Below are positions 25,847 through 37,148 of a stretch of DNA of 64,000 bases, piece after piece (the stretch's first letter is position 1; each line of letters starts with the position of its first letter). This DNA comes from Microbotryomycetes sp. JL201. Its lineage: Eukaryota > Basidiomycota > Microbotryomycetes. The notes beneath the pieces are model-generated. The model saw only the letters and a program-made list of their open reading frames with translations, was not told the origin of the DNA and searched no databases. Location: the NCBI GenBank assembly GCA_033819885.1, contig JAQYUZ010000006.1, positions 248,001-312,000 on the forward strand, written 5' to 3'. The position numbers and the translations under genes are program-made.

Positions 25847-27762
25847 ATGACAAGTCGAGCAACGGGGATGATCGACTTGCCTGTCGAGCTTGTGCCTTCT
25901 ATTCTTGGTCACCTGCGTCTGAGACGAGGCGACTTGCACCGATGCATGCTCGTCTCGCGCGTGTGGTGCGCCGTCGCCGAGCGCGAGCTCTACGCTTGGA
26001 TCAGGCTATGGGGCAAGGACCTGGTGCGTCCAAGGCTTGGATCCGTTTCAAGCTACAACAGCGTCTGATCTGCCCGTGACAGGCCATCGTCGAATCGCTC
26101 TTTCGCTCGCTCGCCGAATGTCCTCGGCGATGCAGGCTTGTCAAAATGCTCGAAGTCAGAGTGTTTCCTTTGCCGTTCAAGGTGCAAGAGCGACTAGAGA
26201 TGGAACAATTGGCAATAAAAGTCTTGCGCCAATGCTCAAACCTGCGACAGTTGCTATGGAGCCGAAAGGGCGCACTGACCGATGAGTGCGTCACTTTCGG
26301 CGCGTGTGAATGCAGAACTTTCGACTGATGTATTGTGGCGTCCGTTCATTGCGCCCACCGCTGCACCGCAGCGTGTTCGACGCCATTACGGCTTTGCCAC
26401 TCGATAGATTCGAGTTCAACGGATCTACGAACCTCTCTCCTGGGTCTTGGTCGACTGACTATATGCTGCATCTGCACCCGCTCGTGTCACTGTCCGTGAT
26501 AATGCCAGACCGGAACGTCGCCGAGGCATTGCCGCGTATGCTTCGAATTAGAAGAGCCCAAACAAGACCCGATGGCAAGAGCTTGGAGGACCTGACCATT
26601 CTCTGCCGAGAGTCCCCCAACATCAGCGATAGAATCATGTACGAATGTTCGAGATATCTAGATGGCACACGGTTGCGGTCATTGGCTCTGGCTGGGTGCT
26701 CCAAGCTGTCCGGAGCGCCAATCCTCTCACTTTTGCCGACTTTGCCTGCGCTCGAGCATCTCTCTCTTGAAGCGACCAACATTCACGCCATGTATCTGTC
26801 TCAATTTGCACCGCATCTGAGCGGCTTGCTATCCCTCAAGCTCACGCATCCCGGTCCTGGGCATCCTCAAGAAGCAAGCTTTTTCGACGGGCTCGAGACG
26901 ATATTCATCCACGCCCGTCGACTCGAAGCATTCACGCTATACCATAGTGGCGTGTCTGGCACGGAATCGAGGGTTTGGCCTGTTTTACCCCAGACTTTTA
27001 TCGAATCCGTCGGCAATACCGTGGGACGAAACCTAAACAAGTTTGAATGCTCCAACATTCTTATTCCGTTGGACAGGATGGTACGGCTGTGCTCAATGCT
27101 TGTCAATGTGCGGGACTTGGTCGTGCATGCCCTCTTTGACGCCGGACCGGCAAGTTGTCAGACACGTAAAACCATGCGAATGAACTGATCCGATTCAATC
27201 GCAGAACCTGATTGAGCACGTCGCTGTTCCATTGAGTCAGTTGAACGGCCTCAGGACTCTTCACATCCTATCTCAATACCCCGACATTCCGTATGATCAA
27301 GTCGTCTGGCTCGCCTCGCAGTCAGTTGTTGGCTTTCGAGACGTTGTCGATCTGTAAAACAGCTTATACATTCTTGCTCGCAGATGCACTGTCACATTAA
27401 GACAAATCGGTTTGCGCAACAGAGTCTGGCACGTCGATCGAGTTCGACCGTCAAAGGATTCTGGGGAAACCAAAGTCAGTTTGAGAAGGTGGGACTCGCC
27501 TTTGTGGCCAGAAGCTTTGCTCGTCGTTCGAACTTGAAGTGTATGCGCACGAGAATCTTGTTCGAGTGTGTTCTCGTGTGTTTTTTGATACAAAGTCTTG
27601 CTGATCACTGAATCGATTTCATTTCCGATTGGACAGAAGCGGACGGGAATCAGACTCGTCGAGACGGCGGAGGCGTTTGGAGCGTTCAGGCGATCAAGGT
27701 ACGGCGCAGAAGAGGACGCCGAACCAGGCTCGAACGGTGACTCGGCAGAAGAGGACGCGTAA
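25847..27762 (+). CDS. F-box/leucine-rich-repeat-like protein
   Basis: An F-box (MIDLPVELVPSILGHLRLRR, then LHRCMLVSRVWCAVAERELY) suggests a substrate receptor for an SCF ubiquitin ligase. LRR-like segments follow (LTDD-VFDAITALPL after splicing, LRSLALAGCSKLS, LPALEHLSLEATNI, LSGLLSLKLTHPG, LNKFECSNILIPL). To keep the frame after DAGP the intron 27150-27204 must start with GC (GCAAGT) rather than GT; it then continues NLIEHVAVPLSQLNGLRTLH, TVTLRQIGLRNRVWHVDR and, by my reading, a 27-nt exon (KLCSSFELE at 27512-27538) and a last acidic exon 27637-27762. The 3' end from 27475 is uncertain: without the last two introns the protein ends at 27537. Confidence 0.7.
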
Positions 27763-28408
27763 TGATAGCCGCCACAGAGAGTATGGATTCGCCAAGACGC
27801 CTACTGAACAAGAGCACAGGCAACAGCCACCACAAGATATTAGATAAAACGATACTGTTAGAGCCATACAACTCGCGATATGCTTGTCCCGACGGAATCT
27901 AGCCTCACGAGCCGTTTCTCTCCGGATCAGACAGTGCAACTTGATGACGCTTGGGTTTTCATTGTGAAATCACTTGCAAAGGCTGAGCATGCAAATGGCG
28001 AGACGAATGCGATAGGCGAAAGAGCTCGAGTCTGAGTATCCACTTTATTGAAAGCGAAGAGGAAGCGAGAGACTGGCTTGAAAGACGGGATCCGCCAGTC
28101 GCTTCTCCGCCTTGATCATCTGCGTCTCGAAAGCTGCTGTTCGTGAATGACTGGTACGTGGGCAATCGGCGCGGAAGATACATACAGCGCGCTCGACATT
28201 CAGGACCAACCTAACTAGCCCTTCCCGCTCGACAGTTGTAAGCAAAGTCCGAGCGGCATGTAACGAAGGGAACCCACACACTCGATTGACATCAGATGAA
28301 TGCACATGCAGGCAAGAAGAAACTCGTGACGTAGAAAAAGGGTATGACGAGAAGACTACAGGGTATAGAATTCATTTGAAAGCAAGGGCAGCGCGGGGCC
28401 ACGTACCG
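27763..28408. other. Gene-free interval
   Basis: About 650 bases between convergent genes. There is a minus-strand open frame of 86 codons (28045-28305) with no family resemblance and no splice context that convinces me. No tRNA-like B box or repeat seen. Confidence 0.4.
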
Positions 28409-29436
28409 TCACCAAAGCGTGCTCTGCATGCCGTTGCTGGTGCTCGACTGTGGACCTTGACCTTCCATGACGACGTGTGAGTAGTGACCGGGTACCTTGT
28501 CTATGCACTTTTGACAGTCTGAGCGGTAGCCAAACGTGACCTTCCAGCCGTGACGTGGCCGTGGCGCGCTCTGCGTAGCTGGAGTAGGCTGGCGCAGGGC
28601 GGAAGAATCGTCATAGATGGCACTCGCACGAGTGTCGTATGCAGTGTAGGGGTCGACAGCGGTGGCGAGCGAGGACGAAGATGATGACGACCTTGACATG
28701 TCGTGTGGCGAGCCTGCCAAATTGAGATGTAGCGGAGGTGCCTCGTGTGGGGCACACTCGCTGCTGGCGATCGTGTATGATGGGTGTGGGGTCACGCCCG
28801 AGTGCAGTGGCATGTCGTCGTAAGCCTCCATCTGCGTCAAGTCAAGGCCGGGTCTGTTCAGCTCGCCTTGCCTCGGAATCTCCTCAAAACCCAAAGGACT
28901 GACGTGAGAGTCTTCTTCGTTTTGCTGGTAAGCTTGAGAGTGATCTGTATTGCTGCCATGCGTGTTGCTGCGGTCGTCATTTCTGCCGCCCGAGTAATCG
29001 ACACTTGGCGTTCCAAACGGGTTTGGGCCATCACGAGGCGGCGGTGTTGACAGGTGCAGCGCTTCAGTTCTTCTGACGCAGTCGTTGACGGGCGTGAGAC
29101 GCTGTGACGAATGCGCTGAGCGTGGTTCGGCCGTTGCAGAGCTGCGCGTCAAAGTCACGTCCTCGGACAAGCTCCTGGCGATGTGAGGCGGCAGCTGAGC
29201 TTGGCTCGAGTACATCAAAGGCGCATAGTCGTGTGGGACCCGTCGCTGCAACACACAACGTGCTCGTCAGCGTCCTGTACCGTTCGGACGAGCACTCGAA
29301 CTGGCTCGCTCGGCGCAAGTCACAGCAAGCGAGGCGCGCGGACCTTGGCGAGCGGGTCTGGCGATATTGATCGGCTCCTCTTGAGGTTATACGCGTTCCC
29401 GTGACCGGGGCCTGCCGCGATGCTCGATCTTTGCAT
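28409..29436 (-). CDS. Fungal disordered protein with conserved Cys C-terminal motif
   Basis: Two exons. The first starts at ATG 29436 (MQRSSIAAGPGHGN, then NLKRSRSISPDPLAK) and joins in phase to RRVPHDYAPLMYSS. The body is Ser/Pro/His-rich and probably disordered. The end is compact and looks conserved: WKVTFGYRSDCQKCIDKVPG followed by HYSHVV, a Cys-x2-Cys motif followed by a PGHYSH signature that I associate with a fungal family of unknown function. Its start codon overlaps the 5' region of the divergent Qri7 gene, so the two must share a promoter of about 60 bp between start codons. Confidence 0.6.
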
Positions 29437-29496
29437 CGGCCGAGCGAGTGGCCTGAGCGCAACAGGCAGGCGACGGCGCTCGCTCCGCCCACCGCC

Positions 29497-31070
29497 ATGT
29501 CGCCACTCCCGTATGAGCTCGCAGTGTTGCTGAGCAAGAGCATACCATGCTCAGCAAGCTACCATGGCATGCAACGAGTGCCTCTGTCGACTGTTGCGCT
29601 CTCGGCCGGACGACAAGGCTCGGCGCTGCTCGGGCCGGTCAAGCGAGTCACGACGAGGCATGCCAGCTCAACTGCTCAGGCTAAGCCCATCTCTAATCGA
29701 CCGCGACTCGTGCTCGGCCTGGAATCGTCTGCGGATGACTCGTGCGCGGCCGTTGTCTCGTCCGAGCGTCAAGTTCTGTCAAACATCGTCATCAAACAGG
29801 GCCAGCTACTCAAGCAATACGGAGGCATCCATCCAAAACATGCGCAAGAAGCTCATCAGAAAAATCTGCCTGTCGCTATCAACCGTGCACTGGCCGAAGC
29901 AAAGGTCAAGCTTGATGACCTCGACGCGATTGCTTTCACCCGAGGCCCAGGCATGTATGGTTGCCTGTCGACCTGCGCGGCCTCAGCAAAGGCGCTGGCT
30001 GCAGCTGCCAACTTGCCCTTGATTGGCGTGCATCATATGGTCCGTCTCGAGCTTTTGCCACTGATTCTTGACTGACTCTGAGCTATCTCTCGGCAGCAAG
30101 CACACGCTCTGACGCCATTCCTGACCGAAGAAGAGCCACCTCAGTTTCCGTTTCTGACATTGCTGCTCAGTGGAGGCCACACTCTGCTATTGCTCGCGAA
30201 AGCGACCACGTCGTTCAGGATTCTCGCAACGACGCGAGACGAAAGTATCGGGTGCGGTCTCAGAATATTCCTGTTGACGCAAAGACTGAATCAGTCCGAC
30301 TGCAGTGCATCGCTCGACAAAGGCTCAAGAGAGCTAGAGATTCCTTTGGAACTCGGCAACGGTTCCGCTGGCGCCGCTCTCGAAAAGTTTGTCGCTAAGG
30401 GCGACAGCCCGCTGACGTTCATCCCAAAAGCCAAAGCGGATGAGCTCTTTCCTGTTCCTTTCCCCAACGAGCTTGCATTCTCATTCTCTGGTCCAAGGTC
30501 TGCTCTCAGTCGAGCACTCGCGAGACAGCCATTGTTCACAATGAGCGAGAACGACAAGCGTACTCTGGCCGGGGCTTTCATGAAGGCTGTCTTTAAGCAA
30601 ATCGCACAAAAGGTCAAGCTCGGCATTCAGCTCGTCGAAACAGAAGAGCGCGATCCAAGTGGCGCCTCTGGGCGGCAGCAACTCGGATGTCTCGTCGTCA
30701 GCGGAGGCGTAGCCAGCAATATGTACTTGCGTCAAGTGTATGACCGGCACATTCTTGATCAAGGCGCCAAGCTGATCTCATTGGACTCCGGGAATGCAGA
30801 CTTCGCGAAACACTAGATGCGCAGGGCTACCAGTCGACGAGACTTGTCTGTCCACCGCCTCACTTATGCACAGGTACCTGCTTGTCGCTCTGTCTGGCAA
30901 ATAGGTTGTGCTGACGAGTCTCTGTCGCAGATAATGCGGCAATGATCGCCAACGTCGGCCTATCACGACTTGAGCGAGGGCGGCTGGATCCGTTCGACGT
31001 CGACCTCAAATCAAAATGGAGCATTGCAGAGTGCGAGGCAGATTTCGAGCCAGTCGAAGGCGAGCGATAG
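29497..31070 (+). CDS. QRI7: Mitochondrial tRNA t6A threonylcarbamoyltransferase (Qri7/OSGEPL1)
   Basis: TsaD/Kae1-family enzyme that transfers the threonylcarbamoyl group to A37 of mitochondrial ANN-decoding tRNAs. A basic, Ser-rich N-terminus (VTTRHASSTAQAK) looks like a mitochondrial presequence, separating it from cytosolic Kae1. Family blocks: LVLGLESSADDSCAAVV, GGIHPKHAQEAHQKN (metal-binding His pair), AFTRGPGMYGCL, LLSGGHTLLLLA, DESIGASLDKGSRELEIP after splicing, SGGVASNMYLRQ. An intron starting GTATGACC after YLRQ restores LRETLDAQGYQSTRLVCPPP, and another restores CTDNAAMIANVGL with the conserved DN. ATG at 29497; ATG at 29569 is also possible. Confidence 0.93.
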
Positions 31071-31172
31071 CAATGGCCCAACTTTCGCCAGCTGTTGTAG
31101 CTTGTGACTCTACATTGGCTTCTGTTCTGCGACTAGACTCGCGTGCCGTCAACGAGCATTTCCTTGAGTGAA

Positions 31173-31276
31173 TCATGTAGAGGCCGACTTGCTGAGTGCC
31201 CGCCAATCAGGAAAATGCTTTCGCAACTTGTCCCAATGCAATTCGGGGTACGCCGACGGGATTGCCTTTTTTATGG
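31173..31276 (-). pseudogene. Stray copy of the last exon of the IAH1-type esterase
   Basis: These 104 bases encode AIKKAIPSAYPELHWDKLRK then HFPDWRAL and end in a stop, clearly related to the real last exon at 31723-31841 (AIKATIATAYPELHWEKQTR then LFPEWRTL). A CAG acceptor precedes it and the reading phase matches the upstream exon of the esterase. No other esterase exon lies between 31277 and 31722. Either a relic of a tandem duplication whose 5' part was lost, or an alternative terminal exon used by skipping the proximal one. Confidence 0.75.
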
Positions 31277-31722
31277 CTGATTGATAGGCCAAGAAAAAGT
31301 CATGTTCAGCTTGTGATGCGCTGTCAGATGGCTCGTCTTCCGTTCGTAGCTCGCGCTTAAGAACGTGGGATCCTTGACCATAGAGCTGGGTCTCGGATTG
31401 GAATCGCGGTGGAGAACATGGATCTCAGCCACGACTTTAAAGCCCTGTTCTTTGACTTTCAATTCATGCTGCCTTGACGATGTGGCTTGAATGGGCAGAG
31501 AGTATCGATAGCGCAACTACGCGTGTTTGACGTTCAATATTTCTTCATACACCGGAGCGGCTGCTCTCTGTTTACCCAATGCTCTACATGAATGCATTCA
31601 GTAAACGAGGACTAGATACGAGAGCAGATCACCCTCCATATTGCTGATGCAAACCTGAACGATGGGTTATACGACTGTGTGCTCGTCAGCCAATGAGCCG
31701 GTCGCGACAGTCAGCATAGACG
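31277..31722. other. Gene-free interval
   Basis: About 450 bases between the stray exon copy and the stop of the esterase. Nothing recognisable on either strand. Confidence 0.45.
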
Positions 31723-32811
31723 TCAAGATTGAGCGATTCTCGTGCAAGGAAGCTCACGAAGTGTCCGCCATTCGGGAAACAGTCGAGTCTGCTTCTCCCA
31801 GTGCAGCTCGGGATAAGCTGTGGCGATAGTCGCTTTTATAGCTGCGCCGATGCCCGCTCAGTCAAAGAAAGCTCGCGATCCCTCTCGAAACGATAGCTCA
31901 CCCTCTGTGGCGATGGCGTAACCTTTTGCAGTCAAATGTAATCCGTCGTACAGCATGTCGTCCAGAGCCATGTCATTCTCCTTTGCCTCCTCGTACATTG
32001 CCTCCCACACGTCTGCGACTGGTACATTCCTGTCGAGACCGACTTGCTTGACAGCTTCGACGTATTGCTGAGTGTGCTCGACAGACCTGTCCGGGCTGGT
32101 CTGCACGCCAGACGTTTGCGAGACAAAGTTTGCCCATTTGGACGCTAGGATTGCTGGAGGTGTAATCAGTAGCAGCTTTGTCGTTGGTGAATGATGAGGA
32201 GAAACCGGGTTCTGCAAAAGATCGATCATGCGTTGCAAGTTGAGTTTGAACTCGGCGAGAGGTACCTGTATTTGTGGATGGTGTCAATTGCAGGCAATCG
32301 TGTAGACGAGGGGCACGCGCACATGTTGCAGCTGTCCCTCAAACACTGCATCGTTTGCTCCGAACCAGATTGTCATCAAAGCTGTTCGCGGCCGGTCCTC
32401 GGCTTGCTTTGGCAGCCATTTCTGAGCGATTGGCAGCGCGATGCGCGTGTTGTACCCTCCGTAGCCCCTGTTCTTGACGTCAAAGACGCGCTGATATAGG
32501 TCTGCAAGTGCTGCACCCGTGCCGCCTGTCGCAAAGCTCCCCTGCACAGAATGTTAGTCGAGTTCGCTGTCGGAGGGACTGCGTTTGAATGTACCTGTGG
32601 AAGAAGATGTAATCAGCGGTGCTCGAGCATGATGACTTGTGCGCGCTGCTGCTTTACCTGTGTGATCGAATCCTGTATACAAGGGCACGGCCTTTAGTGA
32701 TCCGATCAACAGCGCGCTCGGGCCCCAGCTGCGCCTCCAGCGAGGAGCAGAGCAATCTAGACTGACACCGAACATGATGACAGTATCGGGTTGGAAGCTT
32801 GGCTCGGCCAT
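31723..32811 (-). CDS. IAH1-type SGNH/GDSL esterase
   Basis: Isoamyl acetate-hydrolysing esterase family, a soluble SGNH hydrolase of short esters. Exon 1 (32767-32811) encodes MAEPSFQPDTVIMFG, exon 2 is a 15-nt microexon (32658-32672) encoding DSITQ with the catalytic serine, and exon 3 begins at 32541 with GSFATGGTG. All four SGNH blocks are then present: GDSIT, YGGYNTR, FGANDA and YDGLHLTAKGY (Asp and His). The last exon is 31723-31841. Intron 2 (32542-32657) can be read as two abutting introns. Family length is normal (about 260 residues). Divergent from the GH5 gene. Confidence 0.9.
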
Positions 32812-33108
32812 GACGAGGGCGTGTGTCAATGATTGGTACACGATCGAAAAGCGTCCGCAGCAAGTCTGTCTCGACCGAGCATAGGACGACGTTCGGCTCG
32901 GCCCGTGAAGCCGGTCTGTCATTGACACGCACCTTGTCGGCATCATCTGTGGTGGTATCTCGGTGCTCGAGCCCATATCAAGAGGTGTCGCTCCGGTATC
33001 TTACTGGCCGCGACGGGCAGCGTGAGGTCATCATCGCCTCGCTCACCACGACGCGCTCGTAGCGTCGCGGCGCAACGGATCAGTCTCGCCAAACACTAGC
33101 ACCTCAGC

Positions 33109-36100
33109 ATGGCACCTCCATCAAATGTGTCACTGCTGACGGGAGAGCACGTGCCCGACTCGTACATTCACGCTGCAGGCGCTCACTTTCAATTGTCGGA
33201 CGGGCGCGTCATTCTCCTGCGCGGCATCAACCTCTCGTCCTCGGCAAAGACACCTCGCAACCAGCCAGGACACCAATATGACGGGTTTTGGGACAGTGCA
33301 AAATCAGGCAAGATGTCGTTCGTCAACAGGGTACTCGATTTGGACGATGGCCGCGCTGACGAGCACCTCGAGCGACTGCGCGAATGGGGCTTCAACACGC
33401 TCAGATACGTCATCACATGGGAGGCCATAGAGCACGCAGGACCGTCAGTCATGCCCGCTGCCACGAGGTCCGAGCGCGTCAGAGCCGCACCGCTGACGCC
33501 ACAACCCGTGTCGTGCGGCGTCTGTTTCACAGTGGCAAATACGACGACGACTTTATCGAGTACACGGTCAAGGTCTTGCGCAAGTGCAAGCAACATGGCT
33601 TCCTAGTCTACATGGACCCCCATCAGGACGTGGTCTGTGCCCTCGTTGTGTCGGTTTTGCTGCAAACGAAACAGCTGACACCGTCACCGGCAGTGGTCTC
33701 GCTTCTCTGGCGGCTCTGGCGCACCATACTGGACTCTGATCGCATGTGGCCTCAACCCGCAACATTTCAATGCCACGGCGGCAGCTTACATTCAATGCGA
33801 GTGGCCATCACCAAGCAACCCAGACCCCGCACAATTTCCCGCCATGATCTGGGCAACAAATTATTCGCGTTTGGCGTGTCAAACCTTGTTCACATTGTGG
33901 TTCGGAGGACGCGACTTTGCTCCTAAATGCATCATAAATGGTGTCAACATTCAGGACTTTTTGCAAGAGCACTACTTTAACGCCATGAGGCAAGTCGGCA
34001 ATGCCATCCGAGACGCTGGCGACTTGCTCGACTCGTGCGTTATAGGCTGGGACTCGCTCAACGAGCCAAACGCAGGCTACATTGGGCTCAGCTCGCTGGC
34101 AGAGTTTGGCAAAGAAAGCGTGAGCATGTTGAAGGTTGGGCCCATGTCCACGCCGTTTCAGGGCATGCGATTAGGGATGGGCGAGCGAGTCGAGTTGGAA
34201 AACTGGAAATTTGGCCCTCTCGGCCCAAAAAGAGACGGTAGCGTCATAGTCGACCCAAAGGGGACGCGCGCATGGCTCGATAGCGACGCCGAAGCCGAGG
34301 GATCGCCCTACGGATGGGTACGTGGACAAGATTGGGAACTTGGGACGTGTATCTGGGGCTTGCACGGCGTTTGGGACCCCGAGACGAGTCAAATACTCCA
34401 GCCAGATTACTTCTCTACGAACCCGTCAGGCAGCAGTCGAGAAAAGGTCGAGTTTGGACGTGATTACTGGTTGCCGCATTGGGAGCGTTTCGCACCAGTC
34501 GTTCGCGAATTCCATGCGGAAGCAATTCACTTTATCCACAGTCCGGTGTTTCAGGTCCCACCGGATATGCACCACGTGGGACCACGGGTGGCACACTCGA
34601 CGCACTACTATGATGGTTTGACTCTGATTACAAAACATTGGGTGCGCGGAGTTTTCGCTCAAAATCCGCAAATTTGCCGCTGACACTTCCACCCGTACAG
34701 AACTGGTTTAACGCCGATGCTCTCGGCATCCTCAGAGGGTCAGTCGCGCGACAGCCGACTGATGAACCACCGTCTCAATTGCCGCTCTATATTTGCAGGA
34801 AATACCCGTCTGTCCTTTTCGGTGTCAAAGTTGGCGAGGCGGCGATTCGTAAATGTCTGCGGGAGCAGCTTGGCATGCTTCGTCAAGACACGTTGTCCGC
34901 AATCGGCCAAGTGCCGACCATGATGGGCGAGATCGGAATTCCGTACGACCTCGACAGGAAGAAGGCGTACGTCGATGGAGACTACACGAACCAAGTGCGC
35001 GCGATGGACGCAAGCTTGAACGCCTGTGATGGCGGCAATGCCCTGAACTACACCATCTGGTGTTATTGTCCTGATAACTCGCACGAATGGGGCGACTTGT
35101 GGAATGGGGAGGACCTCAGCGTCTGGAGTCATGATGACGCACGAAGGATGACAGACTTCCGAGCTTCGACGGATCAGCTCGACTTGATGGGCAAGGTGCC
35201 AAAGTCGAGGTCTCGTGCGGGGTCGAAATCGAGCTCGCTCAGTTCGAGCACATACTCGTCACGCCAATCGTCTAGTTTGCAGATCCCTTCTATACCCGAG
35301 GATGGCACGCTCAAGATGACGTCGCCCCCCCTTGTGGTCAACACCGATCTGAGACGGTCACCGCAGCCAGCTTCGACTTTGGAATTATTATCGTCGCCAA
35401 CAGATAGCGTCGAAGCTCATTCGCCGTTGAAACCTCACAAGTCGCCTGTAATGTCCAACTCGTCAAGCTTGACACTAGGAAAGTCTATAGACCCGTACCA
35501 ACCCATCAGCCTCAACGACGGCGCTCGAGCGCTGGCTGCGTTCGTCAGGCCGTTTCCTGTCAAGACAGTTGGCACGCCCGTCGACATTAATTTCGACGTC
35601 AGATCGTCAAAATTCACATTGACCATTCGCGTCAGCCCGGAGGACGTCACTGACGCCAGCTTGCCGACCGAGGTGTATGTACCTCTCGTGCATTACGCCG
35701 CGTACCCTTCGAGAGTCAGTCAGATCATCAGGGACGATATTGCCGAACTCGAAATCGATCCAGCCTTGTCGCCGACGGACGATAGCGTTTTGAAACAAGG
35801 TGCATCGCCGACAAGTTTGAATCTGCCAAATGAGGCGGCCGAGGACGACCCGACAGCGTTGGCCTTGAAGGTGAAGGTGTCGACGGGCCGGTGGGAGACG
35901 CAAGGTCAAATTCTCAAGTGGTATTACCCGAGGCCGACGAGAAGCAGTACCATCGTCAAGCTCGAGCTCGAGAGGTTGAACGGGGCAATTCCAACTTGGT
36001 CAGTTTCGGTCTTGTTTCACTCTGGCGCCCGACTGTTGTTTTGATCTGACTCGTCCTACATTCTCATTGCTTGCAGGGTCAACCAGTGGGCAAGTGAGCG

Positions 36101-36302
36101 CCCCTGTAGTTCGTCGAAAGATCCTCTCTTGCGCTAACACTTTTTCTCACGAACGACAGGACGGAACGGCGCCGATACGCAACTCGGTTGGCAGCATAGA
36201 CAAGGAAGAGGCAGCTCAATCAGAGTGTTTGGTGGCGTGACTGTTGGAATGGTCGGCCTTGCTGCACTGGCGTGGGCTGTCGCCAGTTATTATCATCGCT
36301 AG
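33109..36302 (+). CDS. GH5 sterylglucosidase/glucocerebrosidase (EGH1/EGCrP type)
   Basis: Member of the fungal GH5 group that hydrolyses ergosteryl-beta-glucoside or glucosylceramide. Visible: RVILLRGINLSSSAK, WGFNTLRYVITWEAIEHAGP, an intron, then FIEYTVKVLRKCKQHGFLVY and MDPHQDVW; acid/base Glu in GWDSLNEPNAGYIG; WGLHGVWD; nucleophile Glu in TMMGEIGIPYD; YTIWCYCPDNSHEWGDLWNG. A Ser-rich low-complexity insert (about residues 620-720) splits the catalytic barrel from a C-terminal beta domain. Splicing near 36005-36160 adds a last exon ending in a hydrophobic segment (VFGGVTVGMVGLAALAWAVA) and SYYHR, i.e. a probable C-terminal tail anchor. ATG at 33109. Confidence 0.9.
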
Positions 36303-36389
36303 AACACGCATGTTGCAACATAATTTTGCGGGAGCGCGTGGACTGCTACAACAACAAGGCGACGAAAGCTGGGCAAGAAGAAATCACGC

Positions 36390-36632
36390 ATGTCAGCACT
36401 GTATGATACGAACAAAGCGCGCGCTTCATATCCTCTCGAGAGCTTCGCCTCAGATTCGCCTTTAAATCCTCAGCAACAACGCATGCCAGAGCCAGAGCCG
36501 ATATCAAGTCTTAAAGACAGATTCGGCAAAGAGCTCGCCCCTCGTGTCTCCGAAAGATGCTTGACGTCGTCCGCTGCAGGAGTGCAGGGTCGACGAGCAA
36601 AACAAAGAGTCGAGTGGACTGGTTTGGCGTAG
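36390..36632 (+). CDS. Small hypothetical protein (80 aa)
   Basis: Single-exon ORF from ATG 36390. Residues 1-30 are Ser/Pro-rich; the second half is basic and compact (SSLKDRFGKELAPRVSERC, then RAKQRVEWTGLA at the end). Not recognised. It follows the GH5 stop by under 100 bases on the same strand, so it may also be 3' UTR. Low confidence. Confidence 0.3.
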   Translation: MSALYDTNKARASYPLESFASDSPLNPQQQRMPEPEPISSLKDRFGKELAPRVSERCLTSSAAGVQGRRAKQRVEWTGLA

Positions 36633-36726
36633 AGAACACGAGGCACCAAGTACACGGCATGTGTACAATGATGAGGTTGTTGTGTGCAGATTACTGATGA
36701 TGTACATCGCCGGCGAAGAGTGGACA

Positions 36727-36743
36727 CGCGCGCGCGCGCGCGC
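36727..36743. repeat. (CG)n dinucleotide tract
   Basis: Seventeen bases of alternating C and G. On the minus strand it lies about 15 nt after a GTGAGT donor-like site, the same setting as the tracts that are inside introns elsewhere in the window. Confidence 0.8.
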
Positions 36744-37148
36744 AGAGGAAAACTCACCTCGATCAAATGCAATGCGGCACGTCATAAAGTGTCTCCCGCT
36801 TCAGGTCATCGGTAGCCATGTCTACACAGCGTCAGGTCCTACCCCTTCACTGGGAACGGCAGATGCGATGGTTTTAAGCGGCAAGAAAATCGTTCTGCCC
36901 AACGACGTCGCCGCCGAAGCGACAACGTCTCCGTGTCTGGCACCAATGTCTATTGCCTGCGACAGACACATCCACGAGGGATGCGTCCGCGCGACGAGAG
37001 CATGGCGAATAAGCGGGGGCGTATGGTTAAAGATCAAGTAGCGCTGGCTCGTTTGCTGCTTGAACACGGCAAAATTGGCGATTAGACTTGCTTGTATTCG
37101 CAATTACAATGGTCCGAGTCGCAGTCGCCTGCTTTTGTTCAGGCCCCA

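Larger units (their letters stand above)
36303..37148. other. Interval with weak ORFs between GH5 and SEN34
   Basis: About 850 bases. Holds an 80-codon plus-strand ORF (36390-36632), a 93-codon minus-strand ORF (36822-37103) whose codon pattern also looks coding-like, a (CG)n tract at 36727 and, on the minus strand, an intron-like stretch beginning GTGAGT at about 36757. I could not build a gene I trust. Confidence 0.4.

Noticed and set aside
28045-28305. 86-codon minus-strand ORF in the gap after the F-box gene
   Set aside because: No family resemblance, no clear start context or splice partners; kept only as a note.
31277-31722. Further exons of a second esterase copy
   Set aside because: Both strands scanned; nothing resembling the GDS, GGYNTR, GAND or DGLH blocks is present.
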